A stretch of DNA of 64,000 nt from an uncultured Bacilli bacterium (GTDB taxonomy: Bacteria; Bacillota_I; Bacilli_A; RF39; UBA660), in the NCBI GenBank assembly GCA_944363785.1, contig CALVVF010000002.1, positions 65,681 through 129,680 on the forward strand, written 5' to 3'. The stretch's first letter is position 1, and each line of letters starts with the position of its first letter. Below are positions 43,235-50,800 of this stretch, in pieces. The position numbers and the translations under genes were made by a program. Under the pieces are notes generated by a model that did no database searches, was not told where the DNA came from, and saw only the letters and a program-made list of their open reading frames with translations.

Positions 43235-43577
43235 ATGCAGCTTATTAAAGAAATGATACGTGATTTCCGAGTGGTTCCAGCAAAAAGAAATTGCTAACTT
43301 TAGCCAGGTTTTTAAGCTGTATATTGGGTTATATTATCAAAGTTTATTGCTTAATATGAGTATTTATGATAGTTTAAGTTTAGTAGCTAGGAACACTTCT
43401 CATCAACAAGAGGTATGTCAAAGCCTTGGAATTGAAGAAGAAATTCTAGCTTTACCACAAGGGTATCAGACAATTATTGAAGAAGCGGATGGGACAGTAG
43501 AAAGTCTCCAAAATGATCCGTATTATCTGGATTTAAAAAATAGTAAAAGCATAGAGCTAGAAAGGAAAAGAAAATGA
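43235..43577 (+). pseudogene. Fragment of an ABC-transporter ATPase domain
   Basis: The frame from about 43257 to 43577 (GTG 43260) encodes about 105 residues that read like the stretch of an exporter NBD between Q-loop and signature: YIGLYYQSLLLNMSIYDSLS, then LGIEEEILALPQGYQTIIEE and ADGTVESL where LSGGQ would be expected. Walker A, the signature and Walker B are missing. An ATG with an SD (GGTGGGAG) at 43235 opens a different frame that stops after 20 codons, so a frameshift likely separates start and body. It overlaps the PHP gene by four bases (ATGA), so translation here might still couple to it. Alternatively it is a short repurposed protein. Confidence 0.5.
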
Positions 43578-44467
43578 AATCAAGAATAGATTTACACATA
43601 CATACTACCTGTTCAGATGGAAGTTTGTCACCACGGGAAGTAATCGATGAAGCTGTTCGCTTAGAGGTTAATTGTATTGCGATAGCGGATCATGATACAG
43701 TAGAAGCTTATCAAGAAAAATTAATTCAATATGCTCATGAAAAAGGCATAACGTTAATTCCGGCAGTAGAAATATCTACCAAGATAAAAAAGTGTGGTAT
43801 TCATGTTTTAGGATACAATGTGGATGTCAAAAATCCTACTTTCTTAAACGAATTAAGTACACTAAGAAATGCTAGACAAATTTATTTAAAACAGGTAACA
43901 AAAAAACTAGAAGCATTAGGCTATCAAGTAGATATCGATAAATTAAGCAAGTTAGAAACAGTAACCAAAGCGCATATTGCGAAGGATATAATTACTAAAG
44001 AACAAAACAGAAATCAACTAGAACACTATTTTGGCCATCTTCCTAATCAGGGAGAATTTATCGAAACAATAATGAACGAAGGTTGTCCTGCTTATGTCGA
44101 AAAAAAGACAGTTACACCTAAGGAAGCCGCCAAGATGATTAGAAAAGCCGGAGGAAAAGTAGTATTAGCGCATCCAGTAAGTTATCGTTATGAGGATAAT
44201 CTTAGTTCCCAAGAAATTCTTGAAATTATTCAAGAAATAGAAGCAGATGGAATAGAAAGTAATTATGTCTATATCGATAGACATCAACAAAAAATAAATG
44301 AAAGTGATTTTTGGAATCAGTTTGCCCAAACATATCACCTAAAAACAACAATCGGTTCTGACTTCCACTGTAAGGATAATCTACATCCTGAAATTGGATT
44401 AATCAAAGAAAATATTCATTTGTCAGAAGCAGAAATCAAAAATATGTTAGAATTTTTAGAAAAATAA
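43574..44467 (+). CDS. PHP-domain phosphoesterase
   Basis: 297 residues with all PHP metal motifs: DLHIHTTCSDGSLSP, AIADHDTVEAY, LIPAVEIST, VVLAHPVSY, and GSDFHCKDNLHPEIG. This matches the YciV/RnaAM-like group of nucleoside 3',5'-bisphosphate or 5'-RNA phosphatases; the exact substrate cannot be told. An inserted helical domain (about residues 95-190) is typical. Its start is coupled to the ABC-like fragment. Confidence 0.85.
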   Translation: MKSRIDLHIHTTCSDGSLSPREVIDEAVRLEVNCIAIADHDTVEAYQEKLIQYAHEKGITLIPAVEISTKIKKCGIHVLGYNVDVKNPTFLNELSTLRNARQIYLKQVTKKLEALGYQVDIDKLSKLETVTKAHIAKDIITKEQNRNQLEHYFGHLPNQGEFIETIMNEGCPAYVEKKTVTPKEAAKMIRKAGGKVVLAHPVSYRYEDNLSSQEILEIIQEIEADGIESNYVYIDRHQQKINESDFWNQFAQTYHLKTTIGSDFHCKDNLHPEIGLIKENIHLSEAEIKNMLEFLEK

Positions 44468-44529
44468 TGTGTACTTATTTCTGGTTTGATATTAAAATAT
44501 AAGTAGGTAGGCAGGAAAGAGGAAAACAT

Positions 44530-45090
44530 ATGCAAGAAGAACAATACGAATGGATATCTTTACAGTACTATGATGAGGAAAGTGATCTCGATCAAGAAGA
44601 TATGAGCGATATTTTTTGTGATCAAGTGTTAAGTGAAATGCAACAGGAGTTTCCTTATGGAAAGCTAGCATATTTTATTAAAAAAAATTATGAAAAAAAA
44701 GAAAATGGTAAAACAATTTACTTCCGGGATAAAAAAATTGGCTTTATTCTCCTCCTACAAATGAAAAAAGGACCATTAGAACTCAGATGGGGCCTTGTAG
44801 AAGAAGCTAGAAATCACAAATATATACTTCAGGCATTAAATCAATTAAGAGAAATAATTATCGGTAATGAAAAAGTATTGGACTATAGAGAAAAATTTCG
44901 TACAGTTGAAAAGAAATTACCAAATTACTATATTTTTACAAAAGCACATATTGCAGATGAGCAAATTAACCATATTGCGGAAAAAACAGGAAAATATGAT
45001 TATCGAGATGGGGAGTATAATATCTATGGATTTAATCCCAATAAATCTGCCGAAGAAGCAATAAAGATCTTAGGTCGAGGAAATTTCTAG
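44530..45090 (+). CDS. Hypothetical protein, 186 residues
   Basis: Not recognised. Acidic N-terminus (DEESDLDQEDMSDIFCD), then alternating strands and helices (TIYFRDKKIGFILLLQM, PLELRWGLVEEARNHKYI) and a C-terminal GEYNIYGFNPNKSAEEAIKI. No signal or membrane segment. The SD AAAGAGG is placed before ATG 44530. It stands alone before tRNA-Thr. Confidence 0.65.
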   Translation: MQEEQYEWISLQYYDEESDLDQEDMSDIFCDQVLSEMQQEFPYGKLAYFIKKNYEKKENGKTIYFRDKKIGFILLLQMKKGPLELRWGLVEEARNHKYILQALNQLREIIIGNEKVLDYREKFRTVEKKLPNYYIFTKAHIADEQINHIAEKTGKYDYRDGEYNIYGFNPNKSAEEAIKILGRGNF

Positions 45091-45153
45091 AAAAGACCCA
45101 GCATGTAGTTTATTTATTCCAATTGAACAATAAGTAAGATTTACAAAAGTATA

Positions 45154-45183
45154 TTGACTAAGTCGCAATATTTCATGTATAAT
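45154..45183 (+). promoter_or_regulatory. Promoter of tRNA-Thr
   Basis: TTGACT (45154-45159), an 18-bp spacer and TATAAT (45178-45183). Confidence 0.75.
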
Positions 45184-45199
45184 AACAATTGTTATCAAT

Positions 45200-45275
45200 G
45201 CCGACTTAGCTCAGCTGGTAGAGCAACGCACTCGTAACGCGTAGGTCGTAGGTTCGATCCCTATAGTCGGCACCA
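45200..45275 (+). tRNA. tRNA-Thr(CGT)
   Basis: 76 bases with encoded CCA. Acceptor GCCGACT / AGTCGGC, anticodon loop CTCGTAA (anticodon CGT), T-loop GGTTCGATCC. Its 3' end starts the direct repeat described below. Confidence 0.95.
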
Positions 45276-45314
45276 CGTTGTAAATCTGTTCGAATTTTTT
45301 CGAATTTTAAATAT
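45270..45314 (+). repeat. Direct repeat at tRNA-Thr 3' end (att-like, copy 1)
   Basis: GCACCACGTTGTAAATCTG followed by TTC and, after eight extra bases, TTCGAATTTTAAATAT. Copy 2 is at 46665-46699. The first 22 positions match at 20. Confidence 0.6.
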
Positions 45315-45317
45315 AAT

Positions 45318-45343
45318 TCAGTCTGAAATATGACTGATTTTTC
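45318..45343 (+). terminator. Terminator of tRNA-Thr
   Basis: TCAGTC / GACTGA (45318-45323 and 45332-45337) followed by TTTTTC. Confidence 0.6.
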
Positions 45344-45461
45344 TATTGTATAAATCTCTATAAATAATCATGATACTTATACCAAGACCCTTAGGTGATT
45401 AAATATTTTGCTGCAACAAAATACAATTATGGATTATAAATAAAAATATGATATTATGTGT

Positions 45462-45467
45462 TATAAT
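45462..45467 (+). promoter_or_regulatory. Likely -10 of the cassette gene
   Basis: TG-T-TATAAT (extended -10), about 24 bases before ATG 45491; no clear -35. Confidence 0.5.
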
Positions 45468-45490
45468 ATTTGAAACAAGAGATGATTTTG

Positions 45491-46558
45491 ATGAGAAAAG
45501 AACCTACTGATAATTATATTAATTTTGCATTATTAGGAAACAATATTTATGACATAAATTTTATGAAATATTTATTTTTATCACAAAATGTTAATTCATA
45601 TTATTGCGATAAATATCAAATAGAAGATGAAGAAAAAGAAATCATATTAAGAAACATTGCATATTTTTTTGGTACAAAAGGTCCTATATTAATTGATGAT
45701 ATAGAATTAAGAAGAATATTTGATGATAATGGAATACCCAAAAAATCTATTTTACCTAATTTATCTTCAGAAGATATAATTAATCAGATAGATAACTGTT
45801 TAAAAAGTGATGCGGTTTATGTTTGTAATTCGAATGGTAATTTAGATAAATATACAATGTTTATATTAGGTTATTTAATGGCAATCGAGCAAGAAATTTT
45901 CTTCTGGAACGATATTGATGAATCAGAGTGGTTAATGTCATGTATTTCTAAAAAGAATAGTAATGGTTATAAAGAAGTTGTACAATTTCCTTTAGAAATA
46001 ATTAGAAATTTTGCATATCCGTATTTATTTAAAAAGGAAAAATTAAAAATGCAACCAGGAAAATATGGTGAAATAATAGTTGATGATAAAGGAAATATAG
46101 GTATTGAGAGAAATATAGAATTTAATTTGCAAGTAGAAAATCAAGAAAGCAAAAAAAATACAATTTCATTGTTAGGAAGTTTGAGGAAACAAATAGAATC
46201 TATTAAAGAAAAAACATTACAATTAGAAGAAAGTGGGTATGAAATTTTGGTACCTAAATTATCCAATGTAAAAACAGATGAAAATGGTTTTATAATCTTT
46301 GAAGATGATGTAAGTGATAATCCTATTATAATAGAATCAGATTTTATTGAAAATTGTTTAAAATCAGAAAGTGTTGTTGTTTGTGATAAAGATGGATATG
46401 TTGGAAATACTGTTATGTTTGAAATAGGGTATTTATTAGCAAAAAAGAAAAATATTAAATTTATTCAAAAACCAAGTGAAATTTGGTTAACAGATGTAGT
46501 AGATTATTTTTCAAAGTTAAACGATATAAAAATATTATCAAAATATAAAAAATGTTAG
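45491..46558 (+). CDS. Nucleoside 2-deoxyribosyltransferase-like protein with duplicated domain
   Basis: 355 residues. The C-terminal half holds YEILVPKLSNV, a segment with IENCLKSESVVVCDKDGYVG, and MFEIGYLLAKKKNIKFI, which resembles the nucleoside 2-deoxyribosyltransferase fold with its catalytic-type Glu (FEIGY). The N-terminal half repeats the pattern (IDNCLKSDAVYVCNSNG, then MFILGYLMAIEQEIFFW) but has Leu in place of that Glu, so it looks like an inactive copy. Such domains occur in nucleotide metabolism and as predicted effectors in phage defence. ATG 45491 is used because earlier starts lie at or before the predicted transcript start. The gene is AT-rich and lies between two tRNA-end repeats, suggesting transfer. 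Confidence 0.6.
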   Translation: MRKEPTDNYINFALLGNNIYDINFMKYLFLSQNVNSYYCDKYQIEDEEKEIILRNIAYFFGTKGPILIDDIELRRIFDDNGIPKKSILPNLSSEDIINQIDNCLKSDAVYVCNSNGNLDKYTMFILGYLMAIEQEIFFWNDIDESEWLMSCISKKNSNGYKEVVQFPLEIIRNFAYPYLFKKEKLKMQPGKYGEIIVDDKGNIGIERNIEFNLQVENQESKKNTISLLGSLRKQIESIKEKTLQLEESGYEILVPKLSNVKTDENGFIIFEDDVSDNPIIIESDFIENCLKSESVVVCDKDGYVGNTVMFEIGYLLAKKKNIKFIQKPSEIWLTDVVDYFSKLNDIKILSKYKKC

Positions 46559-46664
46559 TTGAAAATAATAAAATATTATCTCTTTCTTTGATTGTTAAGA
46601 TAATTATAGTTATTGATTCATATATCAATTATTTTATGAAAAGTTGTAGATAACTTTCTCCACC

Positions 46665-46699
46665 GCACCACTTTGTAAATCTATTCAAATTTTAAATAT
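46665..46699 (+). repeat. Direct repeat (att-like, copy 2)
   Basis: GCACCACTTTGTAAATCTA followed by TTCAAATTTTAAATAT: matches the tRNA-Thr 3' end and its flank at 45270-45314, but no tRNA body precedes it. Confidence 0.6.
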
Positions 46700-46755
46700 T
46701 ATGTTATGATAATATATAAAAATATATGTTTAATTTTATTAAAGGAGATGGTTAC

Positions 46756-47400
46756 ATGAAACTATCTGAAATAACTAAAGAAACACTAACTGATGACGAT
46801 ATTCAAAAAATAGTATATGAAAATATTAATGACAATGGCAAAAGAACTATCTATGGCTTAGTTTTTGGTAATAGCATGTTAATAAATGAAAGAGTCAGAA
46901 CCGCTGTTGACGCATATAGAAACAATAGAATTAAAAAAATTATATTTAGCGGTGGTAGTAACGGAATTAGCAATCAAGATAATGACACGATTCCAGAAGC
47001 AGTAAAAATGAAAAATTTAGCTATTGAATTAGGGGTAAATGAAGAAGATATTTTGATTGATGATACATCTAATAATAGCTTTGAAAATGTAGAAAATTCA
47101 TTTAACTTAATTGGTAATGAAAATATTTCTTCGATTGCAATTATTACAAGTGAATTTCATCTAAAAAGGTGTATGGCAATCATAAAAAAGCAATTTCCTA
47201 ATTTAGAAATTATATTAATTCCGTCTAAAGATGGATTTTCAGATAGTAATAATTGGTTTTTATCTGACAATAGCTGGAATTCAGGAAGAAGTTTAGCGAC
47301 ATATGAAGCTAATCTTTTAATCCGATATGCTAAAGAAAATAAAATTGCGGATATAGATATTTTAGATTTTGAGAATGAAACACAAAAATTAAAAAAATAA
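46756..47400 (+). CDS. DUF218 (YdcF/SanA-like) protein
   Basis: 214 residues. DUF218 features: LVFGNSMLINERVRTAVDAY, KKIIFSGGSNGISN, EAVKMKNLAIELGV, ILIDDTSNNSFENVENSF, AIITSEFHLKRCMAIIKK and a C-terminal YEANLLIRYA. Unlike SanA/ElyC it has no N-terminal membrane segment, resembling cytosolic YdcF. Its biochemical role is not settled. ATG 46756 has AAAGGAG eight bases upstream. It lies just outside the att-like repeat. Confidence 0.85.
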   Translation: MKLSEITKETLTDDDIQKIVYENINDNGKRTIYGLVFGNSMLINERVRTAVDAYRNNRIKKIIFSGGSNGISNQDNDTIPEAVKMKNLAIELGVNEEDILIDDTSNNSFENVENSFNLIGNENISSIAIITSEFHLKRCMAIIKKQFPNLEIILIPSKDGFSDSNNWFLSDNSWNSGRSLATYEANLLIRYAKENKIADIDILDFENETQKLKK

Positions 47401-47475
47401 CGTGAACAAAAGTTACACCATCTATGTTATCCGCCCATAGAAAAATTAGTCGAACTAGTCGGATTAAAAAAAGAT

Positions 47476-47501
47476 AAGGTTAATTTCAGTTAACCTTTTT
47501 A
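47476..47501 (+). terminator. Terminator after the DUF218 gene
   Basis: AAGGTTAA / TTAACCTT (47476-47483 and 47490-47497), a perfect 8-bp stem, then Ts. Confidence 0.8.
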
Positions 47502-47640
47502 TATGTTTAAAAAGAATATGGTAGTTATCAGACGATAAGTAAAAAATTAAATGTTAATAAGTGGTAAAAAACGAATTAAAACCTGCATCGAATGGATAAA
47601 AACTAATTTATAAAGATTAGTATTAAAAGAAGTAAAACAG

Positions 47641-47649
47641 TGCTATAAT
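47641..47649 (+). promoter_or_regulatory. Extended -10 promoter
   Basis: TGC-TATAAT at 47641-47649, upstream of the kinase-like gene. Confidence 0.55.
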
Positions 47650-47706
47650 AATCATCAATATGAAAATTAAAATGACTAATATGAATCATATCCGGAGGAA
47701 AAATTT

Positions 47707-48414
47707 ATGGATTATTATAATTCTAAAGGCGAATTAATAAATTATAATTTAACTGTGCCCAAGCATCAAGGAAAAAGTTCGAGAATTTTTCAATTAGAAG
47801 ATAGCTATTACTTAAAACAATACTTTTCATATTCCACTAGCCCTGTAAGAATGGATTTAGAATTATTTAATATTTTAAAAAAACTCAATCATCCTAATAC
47901 AAATAAAGTATTAGAACTTTATTATGAGAAGAACAAAATAAAAAGTGTAGAATATTTAATTAGTCATATTCAAGATATAGAAGTCGATGCCTATAGATAT
48001 TTGTATATAGAGGATAGTTATAGGAATATAATTAAAGAACCAACGGAATATTTATTATATAATTTACAAGAATTAGAAAAATTAGCTCATATTTTTACAG
48101 AGTTAGGAATATGGATGAAAGATTTAAAAAGAGAAAATACCGTTTATTCTAAAGATAGAATTATTTTAATCGACTTAGATTGTTGTAAATTAGCAAAGAA
48201 AAGTAGTCATTATGACATTCATAGAAACAATATGTGTTGCTTACAAAATTTATTCATAGATCTGTTTGAAAAATGTAAAAGTTATTCTTATAGATATGAA
48301 GATGAAGTTGATGAGTTATTTTTCTTGGACGAAGATAATTTCCTAACTTCCAGTGTCTCTAAAAAATTAAGTAAGTGTAAAACACCATTAGATTATATTA
48401 AAAAGCAGTGCTGA
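47707..48414 (+). CDS. Protein-kinase-like protein
   Basis: 235 residues with kinase-fold landmarks: a YYLKQYF lysine strand near residue 38, the catalytic-loop-like MKDLKRENTVY (Asp-x-Lys-x-x-Asn), and ILIDLDCCK in the DFG position as DLD. A Gly-rich loop is not obvious (PKHQGKSSRIFQL may take its place). It resembles small aminoglycoside- or lipopolysaccharide-kinase-like proteins; the substrate is unknown. SD CGGAGGAA is seven bases before ATG 47707. Four Cys cluster in the second half (DCCK, MCCL). Confidence 0.6.
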   Translation: MDYYNSKGELINYNLTVPKHQGKSSRIFQLEDSYYLKQYFSYSTSPVRMDLELFNILKKLNHPNTNKVLELYYEKNKIKSVEYLISHIQDIEVDAYRYLYIEDSYRNIIKEPTEYLLYNLQELEKLAHIFTELGIWMKDLKRENTVYSKDRIILIDLDCCKLAKKSSHYDIHRNNMCCLQNLFIDLFEKCKSYSYRYEDEVDELFFLDEDNFLTSSVSKKLSKCKTPLDYIKKQC

Positions 48415-48477
48415 ACATAAAAGATCTTTAATAAAGAAATATGAACGATAAATAATAGAAAAAAAGAAGGTATTTGA

Positions 48478-49659
48478 ATGAATAAAAATATACTTATTGA
48501 AAAGGAAAATAAAAAAGTAATTCCTCATCCAAACCAAACTAAAGAAAATAGAGTAGAAATATATATATGTACTTATCTTTCGCCGTTAGGAAAGATAATC
48601 TTAGAAAGTGATGGTACTCATCTTCTTAGTCTACAACTAGAAAACAGTCGTTACTATGTTCCGAAAAAAGCAATTCTGAAAGAAGAACTACCCATTTTTC
48701 AAAAAGCAAAAGAATGGCTAGATGCATATTTTAAGCAGAAAAATCCTAGCTACGAACAACTAAATTTGCTTCCTCAAGGAACCACTTTTCAAAAACAAGT
48801 ATGGGAAACTTTACTTACAATTCCCTATGGTACAACCGTTAGTTATCGTGATATAGCCAAAGTAATGGCGAAGAAATGTCATAAAAATTCTATGTCTAGT
48901 CAAGCAGTCGGTAATGCCATTAGTCATAATCCACTAATGATCATTATCCCCTGTCACCGAGTAGTAGGTACAACTGGTAATTTAACCGGTTATGCGGGTG
49001 GTTTAGAAGCAAAAATAAAATTATTAGAGTTAGAAGGTGTCGATATGAACAAATTATATTTACCTAAAGAAAAAAATGAACCTAAGGCAATAAAAACGAT
49101 CAATCGCTGTAGATGGTGTAATTTAGACAATCATCTCTATGTTAAGTATCATGATGAAGAATGGGGTGTTCCTAACTTTGATGACCATTACTTATTTGAA
49201 ATGCTAATCCTAGAATCTTTTCAAGCCGGTCTATCTTGGGAATGTGTACTAAATAAAAGAGAAAATTTCCGTCAAGCTTTCGATCAATTCGATTTAGAAA
49301 AAATTTGCCATTATCCAGAAGAAAAAATAGAATCCCTAATGGCAAATTCAGGAATTATTCGTAATCGTAGAAAAATCACAGCCACCATCACCAATGCGCA
49401 AATATTTAAGAAAATCACTCAAGAGTTCGGTAGCTTTTATCAATATCTACTTACTTTTACTAAGGGAAAAACTTTCTATGAAACTGACAGGACTCACTCA
49501 GAACTATCCGACCAAATTTCTAAAGACTTAAATCAAAGGGGAATGAAATTTGTGGGAACAACCATTATTTATTCCTATCTCCAGGCAATTGGTATCATTA
49601 ATTCCCATGAAGAAAATTGTTTCTTATATTCCCATTTAAATACGAATAAAGGAAAATAA
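48478..49659 (+). CDS. Fusion of O6-alkylguanine-DNA alkyltransferase and 3-methyladenine DNA glycosylase I
   Basis: 393 residues. The first ~190 are an Ogt-type alkyltransferase: TTFQKQVWETLLTIPYGTTVSYRDIA, GNAISHNPLMIIIPCHRVVG with the acceptor Cys, and GYAGGLEAKIKLLELEG. The rest is a Tag-type glycosylase: RCRWCNLDNHLYVKYHDEEWGVP, ILESFQAGLSWECVL, and the zinc-snap His/Cys pair in SHEENCF near the end. Both active sites look intact, so one polypeptide would remove O6-alkylguanine and 3-methyladenine. The weak SD is AGAAGG. No adaptive-response regulator is adjacent. Confidence 0.92.
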   Translation: MNKNILIEKENKKVIPHPNQTKENRVEIYICTYLSPLGKIILESDGTHLLSLQLENSRYYVPKKAILKEELPIFQKAKEWLDAYFKQKNPSYEQLNLLPQGTTFQKQVWETLLTIPYGTTVSYRDIAKVMAKKCHKNSMSSQAVGNAISHNPLMIIIPCHRVVGTTGNLTGYAGGLEAKIKLLELEGVDMNKLYLPKEKNEPKAIKTINRCRWCNLDNHLYVKYHDEEWGVPNFDDHYLFEMLILESFQAGLSWECVLNKRENFRQAFDQFDLEKICHYPEEKIESLMANSGIIRNRRKITATITNAQIFKKITQEFGSFYQYLLTFTKGKTFYETDRTHSELSDQISKDLNQRGMKFVGTTIIYSYLQAIGIINSHEENCFLYSHLNTNKGK

Positions 49660-49760
49660 TATTCTTGAAAAGGGTACTAAAAAAGTGATCGTAATCTCTA
49701 AATAAGCAGAAATTCTGTTGAAATAATGTCTAGATATCCATTGAGAAAATAAAAAAACAC

Positions 49761-49790
49761 TTACTTTTTCGTATTAAAAAATGATATAAT
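49761..49790 (+). promoter_or_regulatory. Promoter of the small ORF and alpha-CTD-like gene
   Basis: TTACTT (49761-49766), an 18-bp spacer and TGA-TATAAT (49785-49790). Confidence 0.6.
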
Positions 49791-49847
49791 AGCCACATAA
49801 ACAAAGCACTTATCAAGAATATGCTAAGTTCAAAGGAGTTGGATAAA

Positions 49848-49943
49848 ATGATAAAAACAATACCCAAAGGAAACACCTTTCTTTTTTTTCTCAACCATAG
49901 CACTCTTCACAAGACAAAAAAACGATATTCCCACGTTCAATAA
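49848..49943 (+). CDS. Possible 31-residue small protein or leader peptide
   Basis: ATG 49848 follows a very good SD (AAAGGAG, about 49832-49838) and a promoter. The frame gives 31 residues, basic at both ends with a hydrophobic centre (TFLFFLNHS). Inside it lies AAAGG-AAACA-CCTTT followed by eight Ts (49866-49889), a weak terminator-like element, so it may be a leader that controls the gene starting 11 bases after its stop. It could also be a membrane-active small protein. Confidence 0.45.
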   Translation: MIKTIPKGNTFLFFLNHSTLHKTKKRYSHVQ

Positions 49944-49954
49944 CTAGGTAGCTT

Positions 49955-50170
49955 ATGGTAAAACTAAAAGATCAAATTGAAAGTTTAGGCCTAGAAAAAG
50001 AAACCGTTGCTGATCTTCATCGCTTAAATATTTATACAGTGAGAGAATTGTGGGAGTGCCAAAAGAAAACATTGAAGCAAAATGGTTTTTCGACTTCAAA
50101 AATTGCGCAAATAAAAATAAAATTGCAGTTAGAAAGTCTAGATTTAAATAAGAAAAAATATAAGCATTAA
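49955..50170 (+). CDS. Orphan RNA-polymerase alpha-CTD-like protein
   Basis: 71 residues resembling the C-terminal domain of RpoA: IESLGLEKETVADLHRLNI, then YTVRELWECQKKTLKQNGFS, then a final KIAQIKIKLQLESL helix, i.e. the helix-hairpin-helix layout of alpha-CTD. There is no N-terminal RpoA domain, so it cannot assemble into polymerase directly. It might bind DNA or mimic alpha-CTD contacts. The SD is weak (AGGT); translation may couple to the 31-residue frame upstream. Confidence 0.65.
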   Translation: MVKLKDQIESLGLEKETVADLHRLNIYTVRELWECQKKTLKQNGFSTSKIAQIKIKLQLESLDLNKKKYKH

Positions 50171-50183
50171 AACAGAGTTCTAG

Positions 50184-50208
50184 AAAAAGAAAACTGTTTT
50201 TCTTTTTG
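50184..50208 (+). terminator. Terminator after the alpha-CTD-like gene
   Basis: AAAAAGAAAA / TTTTCTTTTT hairpin with a short loop; an outer AAAACAG / CTGTTTT pairing is an alternative. Confidence 0.6.
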
Positions 50209-50232
50209 GAAAATAAAAATATATGGTATAAT
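50204..50232 (+). promoter_or_regulatory. Promoter of the 50264 gene
   Basis: TTTTGG (50204-50209), a 17-bp spacer, TGG-TATAAT (50227-50232, extended -10). Confidence 0.55.
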
Positions 50233-50263
50233 CATAATAGAATGATAAAGGGGAGCGATGATG

Positions 50264-50725
50264 ATGATTAGTTTTTATCGAGATTTCTTAGATGGAACAG
50301 TTTATTCAGTTGTAGCACTAATTTCAGTAATTTTTATCATTGCCATCATAGGGTTTATGATGGAAAAAATAAAAGCTTATAAAGAAGAACAAGCAAAAAT
50401 TGCCTATATAAAAACAAAAGAAGACGAACAACGAGGAGGAACAATTATCTTTGATTCTAAAACAGATATGGTCAAAACAAAAGTAACATCTCCTCAAGAA
50501 GAAAATACAGAATTAAAACCAAATACTCCACCAGAAGAAGAGATAGAGGATACTGTCAATCGACGAGATGAAGTAATGACAATAGATAGTTCTACCTTAG
50601 ATGTACCAGAAATCATCGAAGAGTCTACCGAAAATCAAGATATAAATCCAGAAGAGAAAGTAGAAGACTTGACTAAAGTCATTGATTTTGGCTCTACAGA
50701 TGATGTCAAAATTGACGAATTATAG
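50264..50725 (+). CDS. Single-pass membrane protein with acidic cytosolic tail
   Basis: 153 residues: a membrane segment near the N-terminus (SVVALISVIFIIAIIGFMM), a basic stop-transfer stretch (EKIKAYKEEQAK), then a long acidic, disordered Glu/Thr-rich tail. No known domain. Three ATGs follow each other (50258, 50261, 50264); the last is best spaced from GGGGAG (50250-50255). Function unknown; it precedes cdaA but a terminator separates them. Confidence 0.7.
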   Translation: MISFYRDFLDGTVYSVVALISVIFIIAIIGFMMEKIKAYKEEQAKIAYIKTKEDEQRGGTIIFDSKTDMVKTKVTSPQEENTELKPNTPPEEEIEDTVNRRDEVMTIDSSTLDVPEIIEESTENQDINPEEKVEDLTKVIDFGSTDDVKIDEL

Positions 50726-50732
50726 GCAACAG

Positions 50733-50765
50733 AAAGGTGTCAACTTTACCAAAGCTGACCTTTTT
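50733..50765 (+). terminator. Terminator overlapping the cdaA promoter
   Basis: AAAGGTgTCA / TGACCTTT with one bulged base, then Ts. The loop contains the cdaA -35 (TTTACC, 50745-50750). Confidence 0.65.
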
Positions 50766-50773
50766 GTTATAAT
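50745..50773 (+). promoter_or_regulatory. Promoter of cdaA-cdaR
   Basis: TTTACC (50745-50750), a 17-bp spacer, TGT-TATAAT (50768-50773). Confidence 0.65.
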
Positions 50774-50800
50774 AGAAAGTATAGGGAAGGAAGAAAAAAA

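Larger units (their letters stand above)
47401..47706. other. Intergenic region with terminator, promoter and a short frame remnant
   Basis: After the DUF218 stop the same frame stays open for about 29 codons (ending PIEKLVELVGLKKDKVNFS) without a start or SD, possibly a gene remnant. The terminator and promoter are listed separately. Confidence 0.4.

Noticed and set aside
44867-45064. 65-residue frame inside the 44530 gene
   Set aside because: It overlaps a longer frame that has a proper SD and shows no features of its own.
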